DNA of 64,000 bases, from contig JALGPY010000009.1 in NCBI GenBank assembly GCA_023055425.1, positions 54,436,616 through 54,500,615 of the forward strand. Direction: 5' to 3'. Below the pieces are notes generated by a model. That model was not told the origin of the DNA and searched no databases. It saw only the letters and a program-made list of their open reading frames with translations. Below are positions 22,016-34,200 of this stretch, piece after piece. The stretch's first letter is position 1. Every line of letters starts with the position of its first letter. This stretch comes from Linanthus parryae (lineage: Eukaryota > Streptophyta > Magnoliopsida > Ericales > Polemoniaceae). Made by a program: the position numbers and the translations under genes.

Positions 22016-23230
22016 CTAATGTCCGCTTGACTGTGCATGGAAATCAAACTCTCGGTGGATGAAGCCGACCTTAAGTTTTTTGTGTTTTCCCCAGGAACCT
22101 CACTGTTGGTATTGGCAAGCGGATTAGAGTAGATTTTTTGACCCTTACTGTTATTTTCATCGGATAAATCCATTGAGTAGCCCGACTTAGAACCAGACCC
22201 GCGACGCTGGGATGTGGATCTGTGCATCTTCCCTTTACCCCTTCCCTCCTTTTTTCCTTCCGAGGGTAGCCCACTGTGGTCATTAGTTGGTGGAACCGCC
22301 CTGTCACGAACATCTTCTGGAAGTGGGTCATCACCCATGTTGCCCGTTTGCTAGTTCTGCGTTTCTCTTTCCCCAGCTCGTTTCTTCCTTGGAGGTGGTT
22401 TGGCTAGGAGCCAAATACCGTAGCCTTTTTGCTTCGTCTGTTTGTGGGTCTCTGTAACTTTATCGCAATCATCAGTGTGATGAGTGCACCTTCCGCACCA
22501 CTCGCAAACTACTGGAATACGTTCGTAGATAAAATCGATCCAAATCTTTTGATCCAGTACTTGGATGAAACCTCCCCTCCGAAGAGGTTTGGTAAAATCT
22601 AATCGAACTATAGCTCGCATATAATCCCCCCCAGAATACGTAAAAACTCGTTCATCAATTTTATGTATTGCAACAAAATCTCCTATAGCTTTCCTGCAAT
22701 CTTCTGAGTTTGACAATGTCGTCGGGAGGTTTCTGATCTGAATCCATGCATCCAGCTCGGAAAAGACTGCATGATCGGTGCGCATACCACCCAACCAAGG
22801 TTTAAGAACCAAGATATTGACGTCGAATAACCAGGGCCCCCCTTCAAGAGCCTTGTCTTTGGATTCGTTTGATGGGAATTGAAAGACAAAGCGATTTGGC
22901 GACGCCTTATGGATCTTGATTTTGTTCCCCTCAGTCCATATCTTGCGAAACAGAGATTTCATTCCCCAGGTATTAACCCTAAAGGGAAGGATGAAAGCGC
23001 TTATCAAACACGGCCCGAGCTTCTGAATAGCCTCGATGCAGTAGTCTGGATCGAAAACAACCACCTTCTCTTCCTCTTCTGTGTACTCTGATTCCATTCT
23101 TTAACTAGATCGATTCTCAGACCACGTAGCACGAACCCCAGCCGGAATAGCACCGCCAAGCCTTGCTGTTGCAGCGCCGTGAGCCTTCCGAAACCCTAAT
23201 CGCCGCACAAGGTTCTCCGAAACTGTCGGA
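22016..23230 (-). mobile_element. 5' part of a LINE: ORF1 with DUF4283-type domain and zinc knuckle, interrupted by the Athila-like element
   Basis: On the minus strand a 248-codon frame starts at 23,097. It has the DUF4283 pattern (LGPCLISAFILPFRVNTWG, then ALEGGPWLFD) and a CX2C...H-x4-C knuckle (CEWCGRCTHHTDDC), as in LINE ORF1 proteins that bind element RNA. A TAG at 22,351-22,353 ends it, but the same frame resumes and runs on past 22,016, where the retroelement LTR begins. The 5' leader reaches to about 23,230, where it meets hAT sequence. The rest of the LINE is not found on the far side of the retroelement, so it was lost by deletion. Confidence 0.8.
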
Positions 23231-23762
23231 GCTCTTTTCCTGATGACAGCCAGGAGTTGGATGTTTTGACTGATCGGTGCTTCACAATTGTTGACGATTG
23301 AGAGAATCCGCAATTCACAAAGTTGGAAGCTTGCGAGAAATTGAGAGTAAGAAGTGTGAGAAAAATGGAGAGTATTGGAAGTGTTTTGAGTGAGGAAAAA
23401 TGTATGGGATGTGTAGGGTATTTATAGAAGAGTAAGGGAGGGGGTGAGTGTAATAAGTGAAAACATATAAAATGTCGGAAAGTACCCTCCAACGGCCTTG
23501 TGAAACGGTCACTGACCCGCTCAGCCGTGATGTGACATGACATGTAACGACCATTTTTTTGAATATTCGGTTGGAACCGACGGTTCCGGGTCCGGTTCCG
23601 GTTCTGGCCCCGGTTCCGGTTACCAAAATTAATAAACCGAACTGTGACCGTAGTAATACGGGTCCGGCTTCGGCTTCGGTCCAACAGGGCGGTTCGATTC
23701 TCGGCTCCTAACCGGCTCGGTTTTAACCGAAACTGTCGGTTAAACCGAACCGACATGCAACT
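23231..23762 (-). mobile_element. One terminal part of a hAT-type DNA transposon
   Basis: The outer 190 bases (23,570-23,757) are full of GGTTC, CGGTT and AACCG motifs in both orientations, the subterminal repeats of many plant hAT elements. Minus-strand CTATAAATACCC (23,416-23,427) is a good TATA box, followed by a pyrimidine-rich leader, as at the 5' end of plant hAT transposase genes. The transposase is absent, because the LINE 5' end replaces or interrupts it near 23,230. The flank from about 23,768 matches 7,107 onward, which marks the outer boundary. Confidence 0.5.
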
Positions 23763-23767
23763 CTCCT

Positions 23768-23895
23768 TCTAACAATTCCACTTATACCACGATTGATTCA
23801 TTTATTTCAATTGTCAAGTGTATTGCGTCTCAAAACTCAATGATATTTTATTTAGATATTTAGAGAAACTAATTTTTGCATTGAATGTTGTCAGC
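23768..23895 (+). repeat. Copy of the 7,107-7,230 segment
   Basis: About 125 bases match with a handful of differences, including an inserted GCGTCTCA-like stretch near 23,823. It is a dispersed duplicate of unknown origin. Confidence 0.6.
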
Positions 23896-23929
23896 ATAGT
23901 TTGAAATACTGTACCGGACTTTGGTCTTA

Positions 23930-26900
23930 GATTCCCTGAATATCACCCGCAAGCTCAACTCAGGAAGAGAGCAATGTGATATGCTATTCTCGGATTTGTC
24001 AAATTATCAAAGAATGCATTGAACTTTCAGGAAGGATCAATGAGATATATTTTCAACATACTGAACGTGTAATACCCCTATTTCTTCTAATAGGGTATTT
24101 AGTGTATTATTCCTAAAGTTGGAGTAAGTTTTTATCTCTTATTTAAGTGTGGGGGTTATTTTGTAGTTTCCTAAACGTGATCGTGGGGTTAAAGTGTCTT
24201 TTCTCAAAAGTTGGGTGTAAACGCACTCACCACTCTCTCTCCAACGGAAGAACAAACCCAGCGACGCCCTCTCCGATTTCTCCTCGTCGTTTTCCTCAAC
24301 GTTCACCATTTCTCTCCCACGACCCCCACACGATTCCCTCAACTTCAGCCTCATCAACCTTAAATCAACACTCACCTCTTCTTCTTCTTTTTCATCAGCT
24401 ATCCCTCTCACCCACACTCTGTTTTGCCGAAGGAAGAAACCCAGCCCCTGTTTTCAGAAATCACCGCCAGACAACACCACCGCCTCTGCCCCCTGCTCAA
24501 TCTCCGGCGAGATCAGCAGCCACCCAACTCGCCTCTCATCCCTCTCTCGTCCGACGAACCACCGAGAGCAACCAGAGCCTTCGCCGTCTCTGTTTCTGCG
24601 CCGACCCGGATTCCGACCCGACAGAAACCCAGCTCCGATCGGGAACCCAGCGGCGAGTCTCCTCCTCTGCTTCGCCATCCCCCCCCCCATGTTCGTAAAT
24701 TCCGGTCGCCATCTCCCGATGACCCTTATTGTAGCAGTAGCAGCAGCGGCGACAACTTGGTCGATAACCACCGTCGCCGCATCATTCGCCCCTGTTTCTT
24801 CTTCATTCGGTAAACACCAACAAACCCCTCTTTTGAATCTAACTTAGATTCATGATTTTCCATGTTTTCCTCTATCCTTGTTTGTGTAAACATGTCGGGA
24901 GTGTGTGTCTCTGTTGGGTTGAAGTCCGTGTTTTCTAGTTGTTGGAGAAGAAGAAGAGTATGATGTTTATGCTTTTACGGCATTTGATATGTGGAGTACT
25001 TTTGGCAATATGGTGAAATCTTTGGGGCTGTTTGTGCACTTCCAGAAACTTTGGGGGGAGGCCTTGGTTTTTACTATAAATTATTTTCTTTATTTGGATA
25101 TATTATATCTATACTTAGTGTTTGTTTATTAAATAGTAATCTTAATTAACTAGTTTCTTTAAACATAAATAAATATAAGTTTTATAGTATGACTTTATAA
25201 GAAGAGTTTATTAATAAAAATAAAAATTTGGTATTAAATAAAAGTGGTATTTCTTAAGTGTTAGATAGTTTATATTATGTGGATATTTCAAGATTTCCTT
25301 ACATAATTAAATATTTTCTCTTTTAACAATTTAAAAATAATTTTTCTTTAATACTATTATCTACTTTCAATATTATACTATTTTCTAAATACTAATTATA
25401 AATAGCTTTTTCCTAAGTATAATATTTAATAGTTTAAAGCTTGTTTTCTAATTGTTTTAATTTTAAATTATTTTTTTCTTATTATTATAAATATTTATAA
25501 GTAATACTTTTGCCAATATTATTTGAGTCGCGTTAATGGAGTTGGGGGTGACAATTAAATTGGGAACTTGTCGGGGGAATATTCCTTTGCATTTGCATAT
25601 AAGCATAATTGCATTTGTTGAATGAGATTGGTCGTGTAATAATGTTAGGATTATTCGGCTATTGTAGGATTCGTAGACGATCAGTTCATTGAGAACCCGT
25701 ACGACGAGTACTAGTTTTCGGGCTTGCTTGTGTGTGTGGAGCTTTCTTTAATCCAAGTAAGTTATATGCTCGACTCTTCTACCATCAAAATGAGTTTCCA
25801 AGATGTGTTATGTGCCAAATTTGTTACTGTTTTGATTATCGTACTATCCATTTGTTGATACTCTGAAAATCATGTCTACTTTGGCACAAAGTGTGAAACT
25901 GAAATCTCTCTCTCGAAAACATGAGTTATGTTCATCTTCGAACTGATCAGCACTGGAATCCTTGTTTTCCTTATTGGTTTTGAATACCTGGTTTTGATGG
26001 AGAATCACCTTCTTTCAAGAAATATTCATAAGACACTAAGTAACATAAAGTGAAAGATAACTTGTACGAGCTGTTCTTTAGTTCACTTCGGTGATTATAT
26101 TGTTAAGGACCATACGTTCTGGTCAAGAGATTTTGGGAGCCAAACTCTGGCGTACCCTTGGTACCCATAGTCCTACACTACCATGAGGACTTGGGGGTTC
26201 CTACTTGTACTACTCTAGAGAAGTTGCTAACCTCTAGGGGGTGTCGACACTTAAGGTCTTGTAGGTCAGTATTGAGGCGGGAAGACCATATTTAGAGGGG
26301 CTTTCACAACTACCGGGTTGAAGTAGGGTTTGTTAGACCCACGAAGTAAACCTGAGTTATTTATTTCCGAGGCAGGCGGGAACACTGCATTCGCTCGTGC
26401 AATGTTTAATTTCTGGGGCTCATGGGGCAGTAGAGCTAGCTGCTCACGTGGCACGTGGCCAGGTGGCCGCCAGAAAAGCTTCAGAAGAGAACTTTAATAA
26501 GAAAGATTAAGCTGGAATTTTAAATCCAAGTTTATCCATTTACCTTTCTTGTTTGCCTTTGTGATCTCAATTTAAAGCTAAAATCATCTTTTTCTTTACT
26601 TATTCCTTTGCTTATTCTTGAATTATGTGCCCAATCATCTGTTTACATGTTGAGGTATTTCTTACTCAGCTTAAGCTGACTTTTGGAAAAACTGCGGTCG
26701 GTTTTGTCTATTGTAAAACCCGCAGGTTAGCACCGCTGCAGACTCTGGGGAAACAAATCACTAGCTTGGATCAATGAATCACTTTAGCTTTCACGGAATA
26801 AATCACTAGTTTCTTGTTTTTGTTTCTTTTCAAACAATTTTGTTTGTTTTCAAGTTTCCATGTTAAGGACCACGTTTGGTCATTTCCTTTATTGTAATAA

Positions 26901-27200
26901 AGTTGATTTTGAATCGAATTTGAAGTTTTGTTCTTTATGGTTTGGTACGAGGCCGACGTTCTACTCCGTTCACAATGAGGTAAAACTCCTCGTGCGGGGG
27001 ACATCTTAGCGATTTGGGCTAGGCCTGAAATCGCGGGGTGTTGCAGAACGAGGCTCCAACATGGTTGCAAACAAATTTGCAAAGCGTGAGCTTATTATAG
27101 TGACTCAATGTGTATTTGGCCTAATATAGAATCTCATTGTCCTCTTCTTCTGAATGATGTAACATGTACATTAATATAAAAACAGTTTTTCCTAAAAAGA
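23930..27200 (+). pseudogene. LINE RNase H relic split by a solo LTR
   Basis: Left of the LTR, 24,005-24,067 encodes IKECIELSGRINEIYFQHT. Right of it, 27,051 onward continues with SNMVANKFAK, the terminal N-x-V-A-x-x-x-A-K motif of plant LINE RNase H domains. With one copy of the GAACG duplication removed, the frame is continuous through the junction. Earlier sequence has at least one frameshift. The LINE ends near 27,200 in an A-rich stretch. Confidence 0.6.
24068..27045 (+). mobile_element. Solo LTR A, Tekay/Del-like Ty3/gypsy family
   Basis: The segment begins TGTAATACCCC, ends GGGGTGTTGCA and is flanked on both sides by GAACG (24,063-24,067 and 27,046-27,050), a perfect 5-bp target duplication. 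Near-inverted ends and a length near 3 kb fit long chromovirus LTRs. No internal region or second LTR exists, so recombination between two LTRs is the simplest origin. The C-rich stretch 24,230-24,820 is LTR leader; its open frames are not genes. Confidence 0.8.
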
Positions 27201-27269
27201 AAGCCTAACTGTTTATAGAACTAGGTAAATTTAGGTTTAGAAAGAACTTCATTTTCGGTCGAATGTGAG

Positions 27270-27675
27270 ACTCCCACAGACCAGGACTCCCCTCCTCGCT
27301 GAATTGGAGGCGATGATTGCAAGAATGGAGCTAGCCATTGAATTGAAGGTGAGCAAACTACAACAAGAAACTGACTCTTTAATCGGTGTGGAACTTCTTA
27401 AAAATGACAACTGGGGTCAGATTTGAGGGATACATGCGTTATCGGAGCTGCGGGAATTAATTTGGAAATGTAGAGATATGCTGTGAAAGTTTGAAGTTGT
27501 GGAAATCACTCATGTTAGTCGCCATGGAAATAAGATAGCTCATTTGTTTGCCAGCAAAGAATTAGCAGCAGGGGATACTAGTTTTTATATAGAAACACCC
27601 GATTGGACTATTGATGTAATTCAAAAAGATTCTACGAGTATGACAAACCCCTGAATAAATTCATTTTCTTCTAAA
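27270..27675 (+). pseudogene. LINE RNase H relic
   Basis: In one frame the sequence reads like an RNase H C-terminal half (ELEAMIARMELAIELK, ETDSLIGV, HVSRHGNKIAHLFA), with stop codons at about 27,426 and 27,483. A short A-rich run near 27,675 ends it. Confidence 0.55.
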
Positions 27676-27691
27676 AAAATTTAGGCTTGGA

Positions 27692-29187
27692 AAAAAAGAT
27701 GCGACCAATAAATATCACCAAGGAAATTAAAATATGGCCCCATCAGAGTTTGCAATGCAATTGCCGACGCTGAAGCCGTAAGATTTGATATTTCGGAAGT
27801 TGGAGACATTCTCCAACAAATCCGTAACTTAGCTCAACGTTTTGATGTAATTTCTTTTCGATTTTGTCATCGTTCGTCAAACTCTGTAGCACACGAATTT
27901 GCCAAGTTTGGTCTCACCATACCAAACAAATTTGTTTGGATAGGTAGTCACCCTATATGGGGCCAACAGTTTCTTCAGAAAGATGTAATGGGATTTTCGG
28001 ATCAAGGTTATTTATATTAATTGAAGTTTTTTTTTTTTTGAAACTATATTAATTGAAGTTGGTCTTTCTCTAAAATAAAATAAAAAAAATATGGCCCCAT
28101 TATATCACGATATAAATACGCACAATCTCATGCGCACTCAATCCCAGATCGTCGTCTCAGCCCCAAAACCCTAATTCCCAAATCTCGTATCTTCTCCAAT
28201 CTCATGCTCACTCAATCCCATCACCTCTGACCTCGCCTGCAAAAACCCAGTTTTTGTTTGCCTACAACAAAAGCGTAATTAAGAGGAGACAGAAGTTCAA
28301 AAACTTGGGCTGTTCCTGGTTTCGAGAGAGGCTCAGTCAGTTCTTGAGGCAGTCACAGTTTCAGCCCATACATGTAAGTAAATTCACTTTTGGGTTTGGT
28401 CCAATTTTAGCCAAGTTCAATTGGGTTTCTTGATAATGATCCTGATAGTGATATTCCTGTAGATGATGTGAATTTACTCATAAATAGACCAGTCTTTGAT
28501 AGGGTTCTTGTTGTTTCCAATATTGCACAAGTAGTGTTTGTTGAATTGCCTGTTCAAGATGATTTCGCTGGTGTAGCCGTTGATTTGATGGGATTCAATC
28601 GACAACGACGGGGGAATTTGGTTCCCGAGGTTGTTGATGTCGTTAAGGAAAAAGAAAATGAAAAGAAAATCACATAATCCAAGAATATTTGAATTACGTT
28701 TTTTTACAACAATATAAATACGTGATGCTAGTGGTCTTCTTTTTACCATTTTGAACTAGTAGAAAGTTACAAGCTCTACTCACAATCAGTCGAATAAACA
28801 TGCTTTTCATTCGTTTCCTTTATTTTTTTTTCTCATCGAAATCCATGGTTCCAAGCATATCCTAAGAGAAGTACTAAAAGGAGTTTGTTATGAAATGGGC
28901 AAGACATTGGATTTGGAGTTACCCTGGATGACAACTAGGACGGTACTTGACGAATTGGGAGTTCAGCTATCACCAAATGTTAAGTAGGCAAAAATTAGAG
29001 CTTGGAACCATTTAAAATTTAAGAGATAGACCAAGGGTACTGGGCTCCTGATCCTTGGTGGCTCTCACTGACTCTGCCATTGGCTTCTTGAACTGATTTT
29101 TGGTAATCTCAAAGGCTCTGATTGATGATATTTTTCTTAACCAATTGGCAGCTTATGGTATGTGTTTATTATACTTGCCGAAATTTT
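27692..29187 (+). pseudogene. Relic copy R2 of an unrecognised spliced gene
   Basis: After the LINE insert comes a TATAAATAC box (about 28,110), a leader with AAAACCCTAATTCCC, a possible donor near 28,374 (CATGTAAGTAAA) and an open coding stretch from about 28,430 to 28,677. That stretch reads DNDPDSDIPVDDVN, then LINRPVFDRVLVVSNIA, then VVFVELPVQDDF. The open frame ends in low-complexity Lys/Glu codons before a TAA. I do not recognise the protein. R1 has a damaged version. It may be a gene fragment captured and duplicated, or the truncated end of a gene whose parent is elsewhere. Confidence 0.45.
27744..28085 (+). mobile_element. Short 5'-truncated LINE with target duplication
   Basis: It encodes the end of an RNase H domain (DILQQIRNLAQRFD, FRFCHRSSNSVAHEFAKFGL) with a TAA near 28,018, and ends in an A-rich run. 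It is bracketed by AAAATATGGCCCCAT at 27,729-27,743 and 28,086-28,100. The paralogous segment R1 has a single copy of that 15-mer at 13,662-13,676 and no insert. Confidence 0.8.
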
Positions 29188-32100
29188 GATATGCATCTGC
29201 ATCGATAATACAATTCTCTTTGATGTGTATTGGAACGATACGGACACCCTTATTAAAACTGCTTAAAAAATATATACGAACTCTTACAGTAAAGAATTTA
29301 TTCGTTGTATCTTACATTTACTTTCTGATCTAATAAGAAGTCGTTGGAAAACGTGATGTTTCAGTAAGTTTTCATTTCTCGATTAACAAAAAGCGATGTG
29401 TACTCGAATTGAAATTTTCCTTGGCTTAATTGCCTTCATTTGAAACTGCGAGTCTGATTTGTCTCATATTAAGGAGTTTGAGCATTTTAGGTACGAAACT
29501 AACGGCTATTGTGTTCGAGAGATGCGTCAAAGATAATGGTACGGAGTACGGACAATTAAGGATCAAATGGATTTTTTCTTTTTCTTTTTGGTCGGGAGGG
29601 TCGTACATTTAGGAGATGTCAAGATAATGTCTGCGGGAAAGTTTAAATGCCATAAAGGTAAAGAGTTTTACTGATATGTTCTTGGCAGTCGCTTGTTTGT
29701 TCTCAGGACATTTCTGTGAGCTGCTTCCAAGTTAAGATTCGTATTCTTTTGCGATATATCTCATGCTAGAGTAGTAGGATGTGATACAATATTTGACTTC
29801 ATGTCTTTCTATTCTCCTATTTCTTTTTGTGAACTTTCAAATATAGGACAAATTTCTTTCCCTTGTTTGTTTGAAATGAACCTCTTGAAGAGAGAATTAC
29901 CCTTCTAGTTTGAAGACCAAAGAAAGACTTGGCAAGTAATACAATCATTTAGGTTTGGTATTTTCCTTAACTTTTTTAATCGACTTTTATCATTTTCTAA
30001 AATAGCTGTCTGAATTTATTTTTATATCTTTTTTAAGGTAGCCTTTTATCTTTTCACAAGACTAACAAAGTAGTTTCTAACTTCAACTTTTCTTACTTTT
30101 ACTTCTTAAAACTACGTGTTACGACTTACGTGATAAACATGAGTAAAGCAAGGAATCATTTTAAAAAAGAGAAAATATTTTTTTTTAGAAAATTAACATA
30201 TTGAAAGTAAGCATCCTTTTTGTCTGTCTTAAAAGATAAAAAGTCTCCTACAATTAGGTAAAGAAAGCGCAACCTTGTTACGAGTATAACTCTAATATCA
30301 ACATGCTTGACTAGATGACTTCTAATAGTTAATTTGGAAAGTGAAAACTAAATTATTATGTCACATAAATATTTATTTATGCAGGGTGAAGTTTGTTTTA
30401 TTTATTTACGAGAATTGAGTCTCATTTGCGTCTCACATACATATAGATGAGGAGACTCGCAGTGGTTTTAGCTTTGGTGGTGAATGTGGCATTCTAGAGA
30501 ACCTGCCAGTTGCGCAAGCAAAGTATTCAAGAGCTTTGACCTTCCAGGTTAGTAAGGAATTTATGTCTTGACTTGTCACAATAAATCTTCTTCATTTTTT
30601 CAACTGTTGAGGTTTGAGGCATGTGGTACCGATATTGACAGAAACTTTTAGATTGGAAATAACCTATTTTGTTACCTTGTGCCAAAACTATAATGTTAAT
30701 TTCCAAATATGTGATTAGTATTTTCATAATCCCTCATAGGACATATTTAGCTTCAATCTCCTAAATGTGATAGCATTATCTCTGGTAGGTTTTCTCCAAT
30801 ACTGGGTAGGTCTTCTCTAATCTTTCTTCTATGATCTATCATTTCTTGTCACCTTTCCTGTCTCTTCTTCATTTTCTGTCTCTTCATCGTTCTCACTGCT
30901 TTGACAATCTTCATCAGGAGACCCCCTTGTTGCTAACAGAAAGTAGCGCGTTTACGATAGTGCCCTTACCAACAAGCTCTATTTCCAACTCACACCCACT
31001 CTCCCCACGGACCACCGCACTCAATTCACCGCCATTGGCCCACCACCGCAACGTTAGTGTCAATAATCCCTCATCTCCATCTTGACCAGTCGGCCCCCAC
31101 CTGTCAACCCACACAAAACCACCAACCACTGAATGACATGGATTTGAGCAGAAAAAGGTCGGTATTCATTTCGGCACATCCACCATCACCACCATGAAAC
31201 CCAATACCTGTCACCAAAATGAATTAGAAACACTATCTTACAACAAACCAGACCCAATACAGTGTATTTAGGTTTGAGTTGAGGGGATGCAGTTAGAGTT
31301 TGAGGGGAATTACCAACTTCGCCGATGTCGTTGCAGTTCTGCCGGGACAAAAAATAAGGCATTACTATTTAGAATCTGGATTTTTCCCAAAACAACAAAA
31401 ATATCAAAGATTATGCCATACCCAGAAGCTGAAATTGTCAGTACAACAATTAAATTGTGTTGATTCATTTCTCAATATTCATAAACAGTAGCTCTGCCTT
31501 GGTATTTCTTCTAAAACTAGGTTGGTTTTCTTTGTTGTCTACAAAGCTAGGCCTAGTGTACTCCAGTTGATGGAATCAGAACCCAAAAGCAAGAAAATCA
31601 ACCTGAAGATGAGAGATAGAGATCCACACCCAACAATTAGATCTGAGAAAAACCCAGACACAATGGAGAAACTTGCTAGGTGGCAGAACGGCTGACCTAG
31701 ACAAACCCAGATTGAGTTTGTTTGACGGTGTTGGGCTTCTATTTGAGGGGATTGTGGTGTCACTGGTTAAGTTCAAGAGGGATTGGAGATCGATTTGTGA
31801 GTATCGATGTGGTTTAAGTACATATTATGGTTGGTCTTGAGCGGTGGTGATGGAGGGTCATTCCATAAGCTTCTTGTGTTTTAGAGAAAGAGAGCGTTGT
31901 GATGGTTTGGCGGAGAACATGGTATTGAGAACGGGTGACGGTGGCGGCTTGATGGTAGTGAAGTGGTGGGTCGGGACCGTTAGTCAAAGGGTGTTTTTCT
32001 GTATATTATTTTGGTACAAATAAGGGTGATTTTTGAATATTTGTAAACAGTAAGGGTAGGTACTGTATATTTAACAAATTCAGAGGGTAATATGTGTAAA

Positions 32101-32384
32101 TTACTCAACAGAATTGAATCATGACACCAACGCCTTGTTCCTTCAATTGTGCCTGAAATAAGATGTTTAATTGATGATATTTGGGTTTTGACTCGGCCAA
32201 GTCCTTAAACTTGTGCTTTCAAGTCAACCTTATAGATTGTCATGAACATTGTCTCATCAGAATGAAAGGGATGCACCGTAGCTCCTTCACTATAAGAAAA
32301 GCCTCTTAGTATCAATCCCAAAACGACCCTTTAGATGCAGTAGACTCGGTTGAAGGAATGTACTTTGGTTCAGAGACTCTTTAG
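29188..32384. other. Long stretch without a supported gene
   Basis: Apart from the MITE at 29,952-30,274 I see no domain, LTR or conserved motif. Positions 30,440-30,550 could be one exon relic followed by a donor (CCAG/GTTAGTAAG), but no partner exon was found. The segment 30,830-32,100 is less AT-rich and looks like old transposon leader sequence, unassigned. Confidence 0.35.
29952..30274. mobile_element. Degenerate Tourist-like MITE, relative of the one at 44,255
   Basis: The right end (AAAGATAAAAAGTCTCC, then TAGGTAAAGAAAGCGC) closely resembles the right terminal repeat of 44,255-44,597. The left end is its imperfect complement. The terminal repeats have diverged and the target duplication is not clear, so this copy is older. 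Confidence 0.5.
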
Positions 32385-33559
32385 ATGCATCCACCAAATT
32401 TCATGGTTTTGCTTCTTCTGGTTAAACTATATTTGTGTCACAGAGAGTTCTCCATAGAAGCAAAAGGGTGAATTAGCTTGATACTGGCAGTAGCAAGACT
32501 GCAGTACAGAACTCCAACAATCAAATAGAGCAACTTCCGCTTCACCAAGTTTTGACTCTTCATTTCAAGACCTAAAGTCTAATGATAAACATCTAATAAT
32601 CGCAGACACTGTAATTGTTCTTTGGCAACGTAGGATTCGATAGAATTATTATGAAAGTAAGAGTTCAAAACAACTCCTGGAGTAGGTCGAAACCAAACTT
32701 AAGAACAAGCCACGATCACATATACAAAAGATAACCACTGTGGCCATATCTCAGGTTCACATGCAACCTAATACAACCAGGAATAGAAAAGAAAATAAAA
32801 TCAAAACGGAGCTAAACAATCAGCAAAACGAAGCACCAGCACCGAGTCATTGACATAGAGCTGAAATCTGCATCATATTAGCCTTGTGCAGCAACAGATT
32901 AACGTCAGCAACCAACTACTTCACAAAGTTGAGAATTCTCGTAAGAGAATTTTTGCGGAAATACCAAGCTCTTTCCATAGAACTCATAGCAACCATATTT
33001 GAGAGTGATGCGGTCGTAGCACTCTCCCATTTCTCAGTTAATGTCTAGCATTCATTTGATCCCTCCGTTTGATTATTTCTTCTTTCTTGGTTCGGCATTC
33101 TTGGAGGCGCCTCGTAACTCTTGTTCTTCCTCATCTAGGCCATCAATCTCCTTCTGAGCTTCATCAGCCTCTAACTGCTTCATCTTGGAGAGTTCTAGAC
33201 ATTCCTCAAGATTGGTTAGTCTTTTTAAGATTACCAAGAAGCGCTTCCCTCGTTTGAAGTTCAGTCACTAAATAAGGAAGTTGAGAAGCCATATCGAGTA
33301 GAACGTCTCTCTCGGGTTGCTTCAATATATTGAGATTTTCGGTAAAGTCATATACTAAGCCAGCGAAGTCAGCAATTTGTTTATGAGAGAAGTCCTTCAA
33401 GTTCACATTCAACAAATTGAGGATCTTCTTGATTACTGGTTTAGCCCGAGAAGAAACTGGGTGACGATGGCTGGTGCTGAGCAACAATGCTGAAGCAATA
33501 TACTCGGATCTGTTCGCCAGAATGCGCAGAGACACACATGATGACAAGTCCCTTCGACT
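32385..33559 (-). pseudogene. Coiled-coil gene family relic, inverted copy M
   Basis: Read on the minus strand, the exon starts after a TTTCAG acceptor (33,560-33,565). It gives the best preserved N-terminal part of the family (AKPVIKKILNLLNVNLKDFS, then HKQIADFAGLVYDFTENLNI). A frameshift near 33,210-33,215 and later stops break the helix. At the position where three other copies carry TAG, this one has AAG. Homology continues past the exon to about 32,385. The function of the parent gene is unknown. Confidence 0.6.
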
Positions 33560-33682
33560 CTGAAACAACAAAAACAAAATCAAAATTAAAATGCACGAAT
33601 TGGTATTAATCTAGAGAAAATGACAGTTTTTCTAGAGTAATACCCATCCGTGTGTTTTGATTTTGTCTTTTTTTTTCATAGG

Positions 33683-34200
33683 CGGATGGATTCGTCATTA
33701 CGTGTATCTCAGGGCATTCTGCAGAAGAAATTCGAGTCTACTGCTTTAGCATTTTCATTCAGCACTATGCATCTTCACTCAGTTTCTCCTCAGGCTGAAG
33801 CAGTAATCTAGAACCTCCTCAATTTGTTCAATGTTGGCTTGAAGCACTTCTCTCACAAACAAATTACTAACTTAGCCGGCTTAGTCAATGACATAACCGA
33901 AAATTTTGATGTTTTGGATCAACCCAAGAGAGACACGCTTACTGATATGGGTTCTCAGCTTCCTGATCTCGTAACTGAACTTCAAAAGAGGGAAGAGCTT
34001 CTTGGTGATACTAATAAGACTAAAATCAATCTTAGGCATGTTTCAGAACTCTCCTAGATGAAAAAGTTAGAGGCTAATGAAGTTCAAAAGGAAATTGATG
34101 ATCTCGATGAGGAAGAACCAGAGTTAATGAGCGGCCTCCATGAAAGCCGAACCAAGAAAGAAGAAGTAATCAAATGAAGGGATCAGCTGAATGCTAGGCA
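33683..34200 (+). pseudogene. Coiled-coil gene family relic, copy P2
   Basis: The exon follows a T-rich tract and TAG acceptor at 33,680-33,682 and diverges from copy M, whose exon starts 124 bases away on the other strand. An in-frame TAG near 33,810 (CAG in P1b), a second TAG near 34,055 and a TGA near 34,175 break it. Between them the helix is recognisable (ITNLAGLVNDITENFD, then VTELQKREELLGD). Confidence 0.6.

Noticed and set aside
24147..24813. Open frames of 183 and 129 codons, Pro/Ser-rich
   Set aside because: They overlap each other in different frames inside solo LTR A; typical GC-rich LTR leader, not a gene.
30440..30553. Possible exon with donor site
   Set aside because: A single isolated stretch without a partner exon, recognisable domain or acceptor.
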